The notes: a model not told the origin generated them from the sequence alone. A stretch of DNA of 64,000 bases from Strongyloides papillosus (GCA_005656395.1 SRSI01000004.1:1488001-1552000); one strand, 5' to 3'; positions 1 to 12,989 are shown, counted from the stretch's first letter. Translations and numbers: made by a program.

Positions 1-1187
1 TATCGCTTATTATTATAATTACCTCCTAAATAATGTGTTATAATGAAAAATTATAAGTAAGTTCTTGTAATATTATCTATAATTAATATTATATAATTGG
101 AAAATGTATTTTTTTCCAAATTAGATCGAGGAAAAAGTTTATTAATTACTAGGATAAAAGAATCAAATAAAGCATTATAGGGCTTATTTTTGAGAGGTGA
201 TGCTTCGATATCTTTGAATATCATTTATATAACAACTAATTTAATGTAATGTTCTATTTTCGTCTTTTTAATATTTAAAATTAAACTTAACTACAAAATA
301 AAATTTGTAGGTATTATTAATTATTGCCATTATAGTAATAAGAGCTTTATAAAAAATTATTATATATATGGTGGGTGCAAAGTTTTTAGCTATACTCAAA
401 AATTAATGATATTATTTCATTATAAATATTTTTAATAATTTTACAATTATTATTTAGCCAAAACCTATGAAACTGTGTTTACAATAAAAATCATGGGAAT
501 AAATAATCATCAAATTGACTTTAAAATTACTCAAATATACATTCACTTTACGTTATAAAATAAAACTTAATTAGCTCCTTGAAACTTTATATATTTTTTA
601 AGGTATTGAAATACAGTAATAAGGTAGAATTTTTAAAGCATATCTTTAATTAGTCATATTTTATAAAATTAATGTTAACTTCCATTCTATTAAATTGTTT
701 ACTAAAATCTTAAGCAGAAAAAATGTCTTCTATTAATTTAATAAAAAAATTTTTTATAAATATTTATATTTTCACTTGATGATTATTATTAAATATGATT
801 TATATACCATATAATTTCTCCAAGCGTTGCCTATAGGATGGACATAAAATCATTAAATAATTTGAAGAATAAAAAAGAGTTATTCAAATTCAAAGTTAGT
901 CAAAACTTTTTGGCCATTCTGTATATATGTAAAATCTATTCTAAAAATAATTATTCTTTAAATTATCTTTATTTAAAATACTTCATTATTTTCCATTTGA
1001 TTTTTGTAATTGTAACAATAGATAAAAGGTATATATTAAAAATTTCATTGAAAAATTTTTTTTATGGATAGTTAAAATATTTTATTCTTGTAAATTTTTT
1101 AAATTATTTTCCTGCATATTGTATTTATATTATATAAATAATACGTTGATTTGGGTGTTAACAAAAAATAAGTAGTTTTTTTTAGTC
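1..1187. other. AT-rich intergenic spacer
   Basis: No gene is supported here. A 77-codon open frame at 838-1071 is low-complexity (Lys/Asn/Ile/Phe/Tyr) with no domain or splice logic, and is most simply chance in AT-rich DNA. The last part is presumably the upstream region of the receptor gene that follows. Confidence 0.6.
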
Positions 1188-2535
1188 ATGAATCATATTA
1201 CTAATACTACCATATCCAGTATTCAACTCAATACAACAAACGATATTTACCTGGTTGGTGATATCTCAGAATTCATGAAACATTCTACTTCTGAGATTGT
1301 TGAAATGATCTGTCAACTTCTAATATTTATAATTGGAACTCCTCTAAATATTCATGCTTTCATTCACTACAATAGGTTTTTTTCTTTCCTTAAAATTCAT
1401 TTTTTTATAATATTTATCGTAGGAAAAAGAGAAATGGTTATGCTGAATCAAGGTTAATTAAACTATCAAAACAACTTATTATAACTCATTTAATGGTTCT
1501 TCCTATGTGTTTATGGAGAACATATTGGTTTTATAATATTGTATGGAATCTTGGTAATGTATTATGTAAAATACATTCATTTGCCTATGTACTGCCGTTT
1601 CATTTGTGGTCAAATATTGTTGCTGCCATTGCTATCGATATGTTATGTTGTATTCGTTCTCCTTTATCGTCATACAGAAATGGTGAAAAACGTGTAAGTT
1701 ATTTAATTTGGGGATCATGGATTTCAGCAATTGTATGTGCATCACCAATGCTTCTTTTTCGTGAGACAGTTTTAGTTTTTGAAAATTATGATTTTTACCA
1801 ATGTTCAATATCAACAAATTATTATAATATTCAAAATGTGTAAGTAAATTGTAGTATATTTTAAAAAGCTTTTATCTTTTATAGGTGGAATGCTTTTCAT
1901 GTTATTACTGTTTTTTATATTCCACTTATTGTTGTAATTTTGTGCTACATTTTAATTGGTCTTTCACTAAGACGACAAATGAGAAAGCGCAAATGTTTAC
2001 AGGATGAATCGCAACCAATTAGTAATAATCATACTCAGGTTCGTTTTCTTAAAGCCACTGTTATTATAATAGCATCATTTGTTCTAACATGGCTTCCATA
2101 CCAAATATTGGCATTATTAAGAGTTTTATGTAAAGAACATAGTACATGTAGTACAATCTATAATGAATTTAATTGGTTACAAACAATAATGATTGCAAGG
2201 TAATAAAATAATAACTTATTAATAACCAATTTTTTTCTAGTACTTGTATTAATCCATTTTTATATAAGTTTGGAAGATTTAAATCAAGTTTAAAATCATC
2301 TACATTAATTGGTAGTTTAAACGAAAATTGTGTATCAACTGTTAATCATAAAGTTAATCGAGGATCTAATGTTTATATTAGATATACAAGAGTACAAAAT
2401 TTTGGTAAAAGAAAAATATCTCGATGTAAGCACTATGTATCATCAAGCAACCCTTCCAAAGCAATTAGGACAACTAAAGAGAAAAAAAAATTTAATGACA
2501 TCCCCAATGACGAATATACTTCTTCTTCTTTATGA
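1188..2535 (+). CDS. Rhodopsin-family (class A) peptide-type G-protein-coupled receptor
   Basis: Four exons join in phase: 1188-1375, 1423-1839, 1885-2199 and 2241-2535. The introns are 47, 45 and 41 nt, and the product is 404 aa. The N-terminus carries N-glycosylation sequons (NTT, NTT) before the first hydrophobic helix. Exon 2 holds TM2-TM4, with the motif IDMLCCIRSPL at the end of TM3 in place of a canonical DRY. Exon 3 holds TM5 and a TM6 ending FVLTWLPYQ. Exon 4 opens with TM7, CINPFLYKFGRF, which is the NPxxY-type signature. The cytoplasmic tail is Lys/Ser rich. The TM3-TM4 segment resembles the GnRH/AKH/vasopressin receptor clade and the nematode gnrr receptors; that assignment comes from recalled family patterns, not a search. 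It is expected at the plasma membrane as a neuropeptide receptor. The missing Arg of DRY is odd but may be normal for this nematode subfamily. Confidence 0.8.
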
Positions 2536-3716
2536 TGAAATAATAAAAGTGTGAAAAAATTGTCAGAGTGCCAAGAGAAAAATAGTAGTAGTGAGCACAA
2601 TATTTGTACTTTGTAGTGTGTTTGGAAATCCTTCAATGGGATAATCCTATTGCATTTTTGACAAGCTGTTTTCTTCACAAAATATATATATGTTAAGGAA
2701 TAATCTCTGTTCAAGTAAAAAATACAGTGAAAAATAATAACCATTTTTTTATAAATATTTTTTTTCTTGTTTAAATGTTTTTTAATAATATATATTATTT
2801 GATGATCTTAAATTATTAAGTTAAAATTTTAAATAAGATATAATCTAGAGAAAAACAATTTTATTGACAAAAATAACCGTCATCTTGTTTTCCACATTAT
2901 AAATTGTATATATCTTCTTCATTAAATTGAAAGCCATTTTATTCTTATTTATAAAACAACCATTTTAAAGCGCTTTTTATTCATTAAATTTAAACCAATA
3001 AATATATTTATATAAATATAGAGAAGATATATACTTAAAGTTATATCATTGATTTTATATATTTCTTGTTAAGGAAATATATAAATATATTTTCTATGCT
3101 CTATTATCTTGTTATAAAAATATTATAAAACACATTTTTCTTCTTTTGTGTATATCTCTTACACATATTCATTTTCTAAGCGATTAATTCTTTCAATAAT
3201 CTTAAAATCTTTATTTACCGTTTTGTCCTCTATATGAAAAATATACATATATATGAATTGAAATTAGTGAGCGCGAACATCTATACCAGTAGTATATGTT
3301 GTTCCCTTCTAATTTTATATAACAACACAACGTACGCCTTTATTTTGGTTCTACTTTTATATATAATATATTCTTTATATTGATACCATTTTAGTTAACA
3401 CTGCCAATAAAATGGAAAGTACATATATGCGAGTCACCAAACTCGACATAAGACTATATGTCCTGTTTTTAACATTCTAGTGATCACATTAATGCGTGAT
3501 ATTTTCTAATACACATATATTACTATCTAAGATATATCGAACTCATTATCATAACTTTTTCATCAGTTGCGCGTTCTGATAAATAAGATATTAGTCAAAT
3601 AACATATATTTTTTACACATATATAAATAAATAACGTAAAAATATTTAAGTAGCTTTCATGTTTTTTCATAAAATATTTAATATATTATAGATATATAGA
3701 ATAAAAGTAGGAAAAT
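2536..3716. other. Intergenic spacer upstream of the SSBP-like gene
   Basis: No coding segment is supported. The part from about 3260 to 3480 is visibly less AT-rich than its surroundings and holds two very short adjacent stem-loops (3430-3462, 5-6 bp stems). It may be the promoter or 5' UTR of the gene starting at 3717, which is inference only. The antisense open frame at 2433-2744 is a shadow of the receptor 3' end. Confidence 0.5.
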
Positions 3717-4797
3717 ATGATGCCAAATGGACAGAATTCAAATCAACCACTTAATAATTTAGATTTAGAGATTAAAGAAAAATTAGCTAGTTATGTCTTG
3801 GATTATTTACGGACATTAGGTTGTACAAGAGCAGCAGAAGCTTTTCAATCAGAAGTTATAAATACAGATATCAGAAAAATTCCAGAAGTTGACACACCAA
3901 ATGTTTTGTTAGGATGGTTTTCGTAAGTATTCTTTTTTCTATATAAAAATTATTTAACTTAAATTATTTTAATTTAGTATATTTTATGAGTTGTATTGCG
4001 CAGCTCCTGACAGACGACATATGTACGACATTTCTGCTGACGCCAAGGCCTTTCATGACTTTGTTAGTATAATATATATAAATTAACCAATTATATTGAT
4101 GTTTTTTAGGGATTTGTACAAAATACGCAGCTTCCTCCAGGACCAACTATGGGTCCACCTTTTCAACAACCATCAAATCAGGTACATAATAAACATTAAA
4201 ATTATAAATAAAATATAAAACTTTTAGTTCCCTACTCCTGTCCCACAAGTCCAAATGGGTGGTGGTAGTAATCAAGGATATTATCACCATAAGTCAACGG
4301 AAAATGGAAATGGGCTACAAATGAATAATGTCAATCAAAGAATGTCAGTACCAAATATGATGAATCAAGTTTCAACACACCAACAATTTCCCACATCACA
4401 ACCACAACAACAATTACAATCAACAACTCAACAATTAAGAAGCTTAATAAGTGAACGTTCGCAAACAACAAATATAAATAATGGGATGCAGGAGAATCGC
4501 TTGAATACAATGAATTACCAACAACCACCTCATGGACAACATCAATATATGGATAACAATATGTTACCACCTAATGGTATGCAGCAACATATGCGAATAG
4601 GAAATGAACAACAGCCAATTAATGTAGATCCTAGATATATTAATATGAATCAAGGATATAACCAACCTGGATATCAAATGACTCCAAATCCAAATAATTT
4701 AAATATTCCTCCACAATCACAACAACAAAAAGGTCTTGAGAATAGTCAGAATATTAATGCTATCCAACAAAATATGATGAATCATACACAAATGTAG
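3717..4797 (+). CDS. sam-10: SSBP/SSDP-family transcription cofactor (SAM-10 orthologue)
   Basis: Four exons join in phase: 3717-3922, 3978-4062, 4110-4181 and 4228-4797, giving 310 aa. Residues about 18-85 form the LUFS/LisH-containing domain. It includes LASYVLDYLRTLGCTRAAEAF, then LGWFSIFYELYCAAPDRR and AKAFHDF, the hallmark block of SSBP2/3/4 and insect Ssdp. The rest is a Gln/Asn/Met/Pro-rich low-complexity tail, as in the family. In animals these proteins bind LIM-domain-binding protein (LDB) and stabilise LIM-homeodomain complexes in the nucleus; C. elegans SAM-10 works with LDB-1 in neuronal differentiation. The second and third exons are short and do not open as long frames on their own; they were placed by conserved residues and phase. 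The polyglutamine-like tail is shorter than in vertebrates. Confidence 0.93.
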
Positions 4798-7545
4798 ATA
4801 AAAATATTATATTATATAATCCAAAGAATAATCAGTAGAAAAGGCATAATATTTTTTATAAAAATAGAAGATTATGAAATCTTCATTTCAAATATAGTTT
4901 TACCTGTATAAAGAGAAATTGTTATCACTTACCTAATTTCCTCTATATAATCTATCGATATTTATATATCCTTTAAATTTTTTACCTAAATGGCATTAAT
5001 AAGGAAATCAAATTTAAAAAACATCAATGAGCAGGATGGTATAAATGGATACTGTCTCAAAAACTTATTTTATATGCATTTTTAATCTTGAAAGAATACA
5101 AAAACAAAAAATAGAAAAAAATATGTTCCTCATTTTAATTTTTCATTTATAATTTTTTTAGAGTTATAATGTTCATACTTTTAAAAAATCTTTTTAAATT
5201 TTATTTAATAATTTTTTTTTTTAAATTAAAGAACAACTTTTTGCATCTATTCTTTTTTATATTGTCTTTTACTTACTTATACTTTAAATAAATTCTAATA
5301 AAAATCTGTTGTTTGTATTTTAATGTTAATAAATAAGTGAAATTTAATCACCTGCAATAACTTTTTTATTATGAACCATACTTTAATCTCCTATTAATTA
5401 TTGTATATAACAAGTATAATTAAAAATTTTCTTTTTAATAATATACATATTTTTTAACATTCATAGCAAAATTCTAACTATACTTTTTTTTATAAATTTT
5501 TCCTATATTTAATGCCGTACAACTATCAATTTTTTGTTTTAAAAACATAAAACTCATCACCTGCAGTTTTTTTATAAAAAATCACAGAGGTATATTCTTT
5601 TAGTAAAATGAAAGTATTTTGAGATATAAATTATCTCTATAAATAATATAGTTTTAGGAAAAAAATATTTACAAACAAAAAATATACACTTTTACCATGT
5701 TTTTAGAAATAATTGTTATAAATGTCAATATTTTGATGATTTATCTTTTTAATATTTTGAAGGATTATATTAAGAAATATGCTACAAATCTGTTTAATTC
5801 TTTTTGCTAACTTTATGTTTATAATGATAAATTTAAATAATCGGTGGATGGCAAAAATTGTCAAATCTTGACATATCTTTTGTCATATATATAAGCTTTC
5901 CATAACAATGGATTAAATAATTGTACAAATTACAAGAAGATGAAAAATTATTGGTATAAAATTAACTTGTCAAAATTTTTGATGCTCTTAAATGATTATT
6001 ATTTTTATTTACAAATTTAACAATATAATTTAAGATATTAAAAATTTGCATACTTTTAGTAGCTAATAAAAATTAGTTTACAAACCTCTTTCGTTCTATA
6101 AGAATAAGAAATCGCGATTTTTTATTATTCATTTTATTGAAATTAAACTTTTCTCAAATAAATTTTATTAGACAGAGCAATCTATATAATTACGTAATGT
6201 TCAATTTTTTGAAAATTTTAAAGGACCCAAAATGAGGTTAGATATTTTGAATGCTAACTTTGTTATATTCAATCCTTTGAGATATATTTCTTTATATAAT
6301 AGGATTCTTTAAATTTTTAAGAATATATATTAAAGAATAGAATTATTTTAATGAGCATTGGTTTCTGAAAATGTCACTATAATAATATGTCATTTCCTCT
6401 CATTTCCTATCATAGTGATTAACATCAAATTGTTAACACTTTTGTCTTTTCTTTTTTACTAATAAAAAGTCTAAAAATTTTTAAGACATTTTATGCATCT
6501 ATATATCCTTTTTTAATATTATATTGTAAAATATTATATGGAAATAAAAAAATTAATTTATCTTAATTTTTTACTTTATCCAATAATATATTCTTCAAAT
6601 AAATTCATACTCCTAACTTGTTGATGAAATATTCTCTTTTTAAACATTTTTTAACTATATGTCACTATAGACTTTATTTAACTTTCAATGTAGATAATGT
6701 ATAATTTATTGCAATTTGTCTTTTTATATTAAAATATCAAGTTGTACTCCTATTTTGTCAAGTACATAAGCTAAGGTTATTTATTATTTTCTATAATAGC
6801 TTTATATACAAAGATACCAAAACATCTTCATTTGAGATTGCCATTAGATACTCTGATTCTTATTTACCATTCAAGTTTCTTTTGTTGCTAACTTCAATGT
6901 GTCACCCAAAATTATTAAATATTAACCCTATATTTAGAAATCTTGATATATCGTGAATATACACTTTTTATAAAATATTTTATATACCTATTTATATCAT
7001 CTATTTTAAATTAACAATTATTAATTCTTAAAATATCACTTCAAAAAAAGTCTAATTTTATGTTATTATATAACTCTTAATTATTTTATCATTTTACATA
7101 TTTTATATGATAATATCATTATAATTTATTAATGTAAACATGAATCGCTTCAATTCACAATTTCATTTTAATAATTAATTGTCAATTTAAATACCTCTTC
7201 ATTTTTAATATCCATTTTAAAACATATTTATAACTTTCTCTCTACAAAATATTGTACTATTATTGCACATCATTTTTTTCTAACAATTTTACATTAAAAA
7301 CTAAATATATTTCTTTATTTTAAAGATCAAATAAAATATTTACAACAATAAAGATATTCCAAAAACAACATATTTCGTTAAAACAATTTATCATTTTAAT
7401 TTTATAAAATTTTCATTTGTAGAAGTGATAAAAACAGAGAAAAAAATTTTCATTTCCCTATTAAGTCAACACTTGGCATGTTAAATATTTTTTGAATCAA
7501 AATTATTTCTACAAAATATAAAAGTACTTGTTTTATTATATAAAA
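4798..7545. other. Long AT-rich intergenic spacer
   Basis: About 2.7 kb with no supported coding, RNA or mobile feature. It consists of A/T homopolymer tracts and simple AT-rich sequence. The 3' UTR of the SSBP-like gene and the promoter of the Ly6-like gene must lie at its two ends, but no distinct signal was recognised. Confidence 0.6.
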
Positions 7546-8192
7546 ATGGTTATCTCAACAAAAATAATAATATTTTACTCATTATTTACATTAAACACAT
7601 TTGTTTTACCATATATAAGAATAAATCGGTGTTATAGTTGTATGTCAGCTCAATATGAAGATGCATTTAGAAATAATGGTGTATTGTCAGAGTAAGTTAT
7701 TTTTATTACTTTCATAAAATATTTTTAATTGTCTATCATACTTCACTTAACTATATATTTTTAAGGCATTTTTATGAACCAAGAAATTTTACTGATGAAT
7801 GTAATGATCCTATAAATGATAGATACATGGGTACTGTTTCGTGTAGAAACATTTGTCTAACAATAACACAAGATATCATAAGTTTAGGTATTCGGACGGG
7901 AAAAAAACTAACCATTCGTGGTTGCTCTACAAAATTAACAAAATTGGGATTCAGAAATCGAACAATGAATTTATTGGATCGCTTTGATAGTTGCAGATAT
8001 GTAAAAGCTTCTGATTTATTTTTATATCCAGTAGATGATTCCGTTACAGTATACGTATGCAGTTGTCTTGGGGATAGATGTAATAGCTCCAAACGTAGTA
8101 ATTGCCATACAAGTATATACTCAACAGCATTTCTCATCACTGTTATATTACCTTTTATATTATGCTCAAAACTTTTACAATCAAATTGTTAA
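7546..8192 (+). CDS. Secreted/GPI-anchored Ly6/uPAR (three-finger) protein, ODR-2/QVR-like
   Basis: Two exons, 7546-7691 and 7766-8192, are separated by a 74-nt intron and join in phase to give 190 aa. Residues 1-22 are a hydrophobic signal peptide. The mature part begins with a C-x2-C pair (Cys29, Cys32). It continues with a run of cysteines including the GTVSCRNIC and IRGC blocks and ends CSCLGDRCN, the Cys-Cys-x-Asn style end of Ly6 domains. A hydrophobic C-terminal stretch (about residues 165-185) follows, suitable for a GPI signal. Nematode ODR-2 and HOT proteins and insect Quiver/Sleepless share this layout and act at neuronal surfaces on receptors or channels. I choose the 7546 start because it supplies the signal peptide. 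The exact subfamily is uncertain. Confidence 0.8.
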
Positions 8193-8730
8193 CTTTTATA
8201 TAAATTAGTGAATTTAATTTTTAACCTCGCAAAGTTGTTGAAATTTAACAATTGATTAGTTATCATCATATATAAATAAATTAACAAAAAAATCTATGTC
8301 TAACAATAAAAGATTGGCTATATTTGAATTTTTTTAGTCGTTGTCAGTTTAAATAAAAAGTATATCATATTTTTAATATATAGCTTACTGTTGGGATTAA
8401 AGTTGTCACTTACCAAATGGACAATTTAATGAAATATGTTTTATTATTGTACTTTTACCGACTAAAATTTTTGTTCCTCTTTATGAAGAATGGATCTGAA
8501 AGCTAAAAAAAATTATTAATACGAAGATTAATAAAATTACAAGCTAATATAATTATAAGTGATATTTTATTGTTTAGTAAATGATAAAAAGGTTATAACT
8601 TAATAATATTGGTACTACTTTAATAATATTACTTTATATTTTCATAAAAAAATAAAAAACATAATAAACTTTTAGTAATAAAAAATGACTAATTATTTTT
8701 TTGTGACTGTTATCATTTAATAATAAAAAT
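8193..8730. other. Convergent intergenic spacer
   Basis: About 540 bp separate the stop codons of the plus-strand Ly6-like gene and the minus-strand bHLH gene. It contains the 3' ends of both and no other recognised feature. Confidence 0.6.
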
Positions 8731-9309
8731 TTATTTCATACAATGTTTGTAGCAGTCACATTTATTATTATGCTGTGAATCATCTAAAAGTTTTTTTAAA
8801 TGTTTTATATGAGCAATTGCCAAATTAAGGGTTTCCAATTTACTCATTCTTGTTTTAACATATTGTGCTGGAAGCATATTACGCATCTGTTGGTAACCTT
8901 CATTAATCCACCTTACACGAAGGCGTTCTCTTTCATTTCTTCGAAATACCTGACATCTAAAGAAAATAAAATAAAAATTGATGTTAATATTTTTAACTAA
9001 CCCATTATCATCCATTTGATTTGGTAAAGGCATTGAAACATTAGACCCAAATGGACTTTCTTGTCGTGATCTTTGATTTTCTGAGGGTTCCTTACAAACA
9101 GATGGTGTAGGCCAATCGAATGTTGATTGATAATTATCTAAAGATATAATAGGAGTTGAAGAATAATCCCAATTATTGAGGGATGAATCTGTAATTGATA
9201 CAAGAGTACCTGGATGTGTAGAAACATTTGTAAATGTTGAATTATGCAGTGTATTAGCAAGAGCCGTCTCATATGCCAAAGAATTTAGATAAATAGTACT
9301 CATATCCAT
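8731..9309 (-). CDS. Basic helix-loop-helix transcription factor (class A, Achaete-scute/HLH-6-like)
   Basis: Two exons, 9309-9002 and 8956-8731, flank a 45-nt intron (9001-8957; GTTAGT donor, TTTAG acceptor). The spliced product is 177 aa. The bHLH domain is at about residues 107-160. Its basic region is RRNERERLRVRWINEGY, followed by QQMRNMLP, a loop, and helix 2 KLETLNLAIAHIKHLKKLL. The basic region has the RRNxRER pattern and the Glu that contacts the E-box. The N-terminal half is Ser/Thr/Asn rich without a known domain. The product is expected to be nuclear and to dimerise with an E-protein (HLH-2 in nematodes). It is divergently arranged with the PACRG gene, with about 1.1 kb between start codons. 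The intron is a multiple of three and has no stop, so retention would insert 15 hydrophobic-leaning residues just before the domain. The subfamily call is tentative. Confidence 0.88.
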   Translation of the reverse strand: MDMSTIYLNSLAYETALANTLHNSTFTNVSTHPGTLVSITDSSLNNWDYSSTPIISLDNYQSTFDWPTPSVCKEPSENQRSRQESPFGSNVSMPLPNQMDDNGLVKNININFYFIFFRCQVFRRNERERLRVRWINEGYQQMRNMLPAQYVKTRMSKLETLNLAIAHIKHLKKLLDDSQHNNKCDCYKHCMK

Positions 9310-10451
9310 ATTTAGTAACCATAAAAATTATTAAATTTTATGAGGACAATTATTTAATATGATGAAATCTAAATGTTAAAATTTGATTATAAAAATTGAT
9401 TCATGTGATTTTTGTTTAGTGGATATAAAACAAACATAAATAGACAATGAATATTAAATTGTTATATTTAACTTTGCTAAATATAGAGTATTTAAAAAAT
9501 GCGATAGATTACTATTTATTGGTTGTGAATGAATTAATGAAAAAAACATGATTTTATTTTATTTGTTAAGAAAAGATAATGAATGTGTCAGTTTAAAGTA
9601 AAAGATAATGATATTGTGCTTAATTTTTTTCCTATACGTATTAGATAAAAATAATTAATAAGTTTTTGTTGCAATATACATTATAAAAGTTAAAGTATAC
9701 TGTAATTTCTAAAGAAAATAATGTCGTATTTAATTTAAATTGCTAGTTGGTTAAAAATTATAATGAACTATTATATTATTACTGATAATTACCTTTTGGT
9801 TACATAAAATTACTCATATTTATTATCATATGGAGTAAACTTTGATATGTTGGCATAATCAAATTAATAAAAATGACAATCATTTAACACGTATCAATAG
9901 AAAGATAAAGTAGCAAAGGTAAATCATATCCATTGTTTAATTGTATTAAAAAGATCAATCTAACAAAAAGGTATGTAATGATTTATCAATTGCTAATATT
10001 TGCGATTTATAATGGTTAAACATATAAGGTAACAGCTGCTTTAAATTTTACTTTTATTATTGTAAATAAAAAAGATTTTAAGTTTATTGTTTAGATATCA
10101 TATATAAAATTCTAATGTTTGCATCTAAATAGTGATAAAAAATGTATTATAATTGTGATTTTTTTATTTATTAGTTTTATGTCCCAATTTATGCCTTTAC
10201 CATTTCAATTGCCTTAATAATAAATTTTTGGAAAGAATTTGTTCACATAAATTAATTGCATGCAATTGAATAAACATGTACCTCGAAATGTAGAAGTCTT
10301 TTGACAAAAATTATTCGAATTTGTCATTAATGTATATGCATTTACATGTATCCATTGGACCAAGAAAATGTTAGACATAAGATATACTTAACATTTTAAA
10401 GTGTAAGATTTTTATCCAATACCTCTTAATATTTTAAAATATATTTTTACT
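9310..10451. promoter_or_regulatory. Shared divergent upstream region of the bHLH and PACRG genes
   Basis: This interval separates two head-to-head start codons, so both promoters most likely lie here. I did not identify a convincing X-box (RFX site), TATA box or E-box cluster by eye. It is defined by position only. Confidence 0.45.
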
Positions 10452-11480
10452 ATGACTAGAAGAAGTAAAAGTCTTCATATATTTGAAGAACGTGAACAAA
10501 AAAATAATAGAGAAAATAACAATATCAACTTTGTTAAAGATAACAAACGTTTACAAATAACTTATGAAAAACAGAAATCATTTATTAAATTAGTCCCACC
10601 ATTTTCAATCCAATCTACTCAAAAAAACACCGAAGTGTTTACATTACCATGTAAATACGCTAAATCTTCGAAAATCAAAAATATGGATGATGTCACAAAA
10701 AAAATGATAAATCGTTTTAAAACAGCTTATCTGGATAGACAAATACCACTTCAATTAGTTGATGGAATCAAAAAAAAAACAATCCTGTGGAACATTCCAT
10801 TAAAAGAGATGGATATTATGACAATAAATAAATTAATACGTATTGTAACATTAGGTTTACCGTGCTCAGAATCTGTAAGTTTTTCTATCTATAAAATTAG
10901 AAAAGTTAATTTTAAAATAATTCATCAAATTATGTGAAAAAATAATAGAAATTTCCACTTTTTTAAAATAAATATTTATTAGATATACAAATATATAAAA
11001 ATATGTATATGAATATTATATAATATGCAAACAATATTATAAATATTTAATTTTACTGTTTAGCCATATGAAACTATTGCATTGGAAGCATTTGATTCTT
11101 TATTATGTTTACCTGGAACGGAATACGTTATTTTCCAAGTATTAACAGAAATAGTTACGGCTATTAGAAAAGCATTAGACTATGGGAATGATGAAAAAAA
11201 GATAAAAATCTTAGGCATCATTATAAAAATGACAAAAATTAAACATATTGGAATAAGTTTGGTACCATATTATAAACAATTACTATCTCCTTTAAGACAA
11301 CCATATTCTAAAATATCATTTTCAAATGAAAAGGCCAACAAAAAAAATGATTCAAACTATCATTTAAGTCAATATATTCATAAAACATTAGTTGCATTAG
11401 AAGAAAGTGGTGGTAAAAATGCATTGGTGAACATTTGTTATGTAATACCACATTACCAATCCATCTTTTATTATCAATAG
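10452..11480 (+). CDS. PACRG: Parkin co-regulated gene (PACRG) family protein
   Basis: Two exons, 10452-10874 and 11064-11480, join in phase 0 across a 189-nt intron to give 279 aa. After a basic, Asn/Lys-rich N-terminus of about 80 residues, the PACRG domain follows in order. It starts with a FKTAYLDRQIPLQL-type segment (family: FRKFYERGDFPI), then an ILWNIPLKEMDI block and GLPCSESPYETIALEAF (family: GL.E...PY.F.A..G). A helical-repeat stretch with SLVPYYKQLLSPL (family: LVPYYRQILPVL) comes next, and the domain ends ALEESGGKNALVNICYVIPHYQS. PACRG is an ARM-like protein of the doublet-microtubule inner junction of axonemes and of sensory cilia. In nematodes a role in sensory cilia is expected because there are no motile cilia. 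The conserved ends match the family, so the gene looks complete. Confidence 0.9.
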
Positions 11481-12989
11481 CACATATCATGCACCATGTT
11501 AATTTCTCATACCATTTTATATTCCAAATTTATTTTTCTATTTTTTTTATGACTCATTAAAAATCTTAACCTATAATTAATAACAAAAATTGAAACATTT
11601 ATCTAAAATGAAAGATTATATAAATTTTTTGTTTGTATTTATATATCATATATATGTATAGAATTTTCGTAATAAAATATATTATATAATATTTGGATAT
11701 TAATTTTTATTGTTATATATTTTCGTACTTATTAATAATATTTTGTATTATACTCTTATCATAACATTAGATTTGATTGATTTAATATCAAGATAAAATT
11801 AGAGTTATCTTTATCATCTCGTTTAACCCTCTTTTTATTAAAAGTGTTTTTGGTATATAAATTTGTATCTCACATTAATTTCGATCATTTGTGAACATTT
11901 TTTGAAAGATGCCTCTATTTATCGAAAGACATACATAATCATACTTTTTGCCTTGTTTATCTTATATGTCTATGCGGCAGTATTTACAACTAACTTTAAT
12001 CACATATCTATCGAGTTATTTCTTTTTCTCATAAGAACCTATATAAAATTTATTGAAATCTCTCCTAATTTCAATACACATGATCACATATTATTATTAT
12101 ATTTTCTATAAGTTAGCAATTTTTTTTCTTTAAACTTTGAATTATCCTAAACTTCCATCTATAAACAATTTACCATACGTACATTTTTTCTGTAATATCT
12201 ATTAACAATGTATAAAAATATCTTTTCAAAACATTAAAAAATATATGTTATTTGAAGTTTAAAAATGTGATTTTATTTAAATGTAAATTGAGAAATTCGT
12301 TATATATTTATTTTGAAGTATTCTATTTAAAGCTTTAATCAGTTGGTATATCACATAATATGAACTTAAATTTTAACATAATTATTTTCGTATATTTACG
12401 AACAATCATTAAAATATTTTGACATTACATTTTAAATTTGTAGGTGTACAATTTAATCATTATTTCTTTCACTTTAACTGTCTATTTATTTACAAAATAA
12501 ATATTTAAATTAAAAATATTAAGCACAATTTTAACGTTGCATTAAGGGGTAAAAACAATATATCTATCCATGTTTACCTTATAATCACTACGACAATGAT
12601 ATTTCTTTTATTTGATTTAGAATAATCATTGCTTGAATGATGGAACAAAAAGCCAAATTTTAAACACACATACAACTTAAGTACAGTTATATTTTGTCAT
12701 TATAAATCAATTGTTACAAATTGTAACAATTTTTTCTATTTTATTATAAAAAATATGTACTATAAAATAGTTTAACCATTTTATTTTAATAAATATACTT
12801 CCATATGTCAATGATTATTTAAATACCTACTTTCAATATATGGATACTATATATCATCTGTTTTATATATGTAAATATTTTGAGTTATATGAAAATTCTT
12901 TTTATCATATATGTTTAGAAAATTTTTATTTTTTATTTAGAATATTCCCTTCCGTATAATATTGATTTGTGTGAAATCTTCTATACAAT
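11481..12989. other. AT-rich intergenic spacer
   Basis: About 1.5 kb without supported genes. An 82-codon open frame (11863-12111) is a hydrophobic, low-complexity run with no ATG-led domain or splice continuation, and I treat it as chance. Confidence 0.55.

Noticed and set aside
838..1071. 77-codon open frame
   Set aside because: Low-complexity AT-driven composition, no domain, no supporting splice sites.
3430..3462. Two adjacent short stem-loops upstream of the SSBP-like gene
   Set aside because: Stems of only 5-6 bp; expected by chance in AT-rich DNA.
7772..8140. 122-codon minus-strand frame
   Set aside because: Exact shadow of the second exon of the Ly6-like gene, whose cysteine pattern and signal peptide support the plus strand.
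11863..12111. 82-codon hydrophobic frame
   Set aside because: No family motif and no ATG-led, spliced extension; hydrophobic frames arise readily in T-rich sequence.
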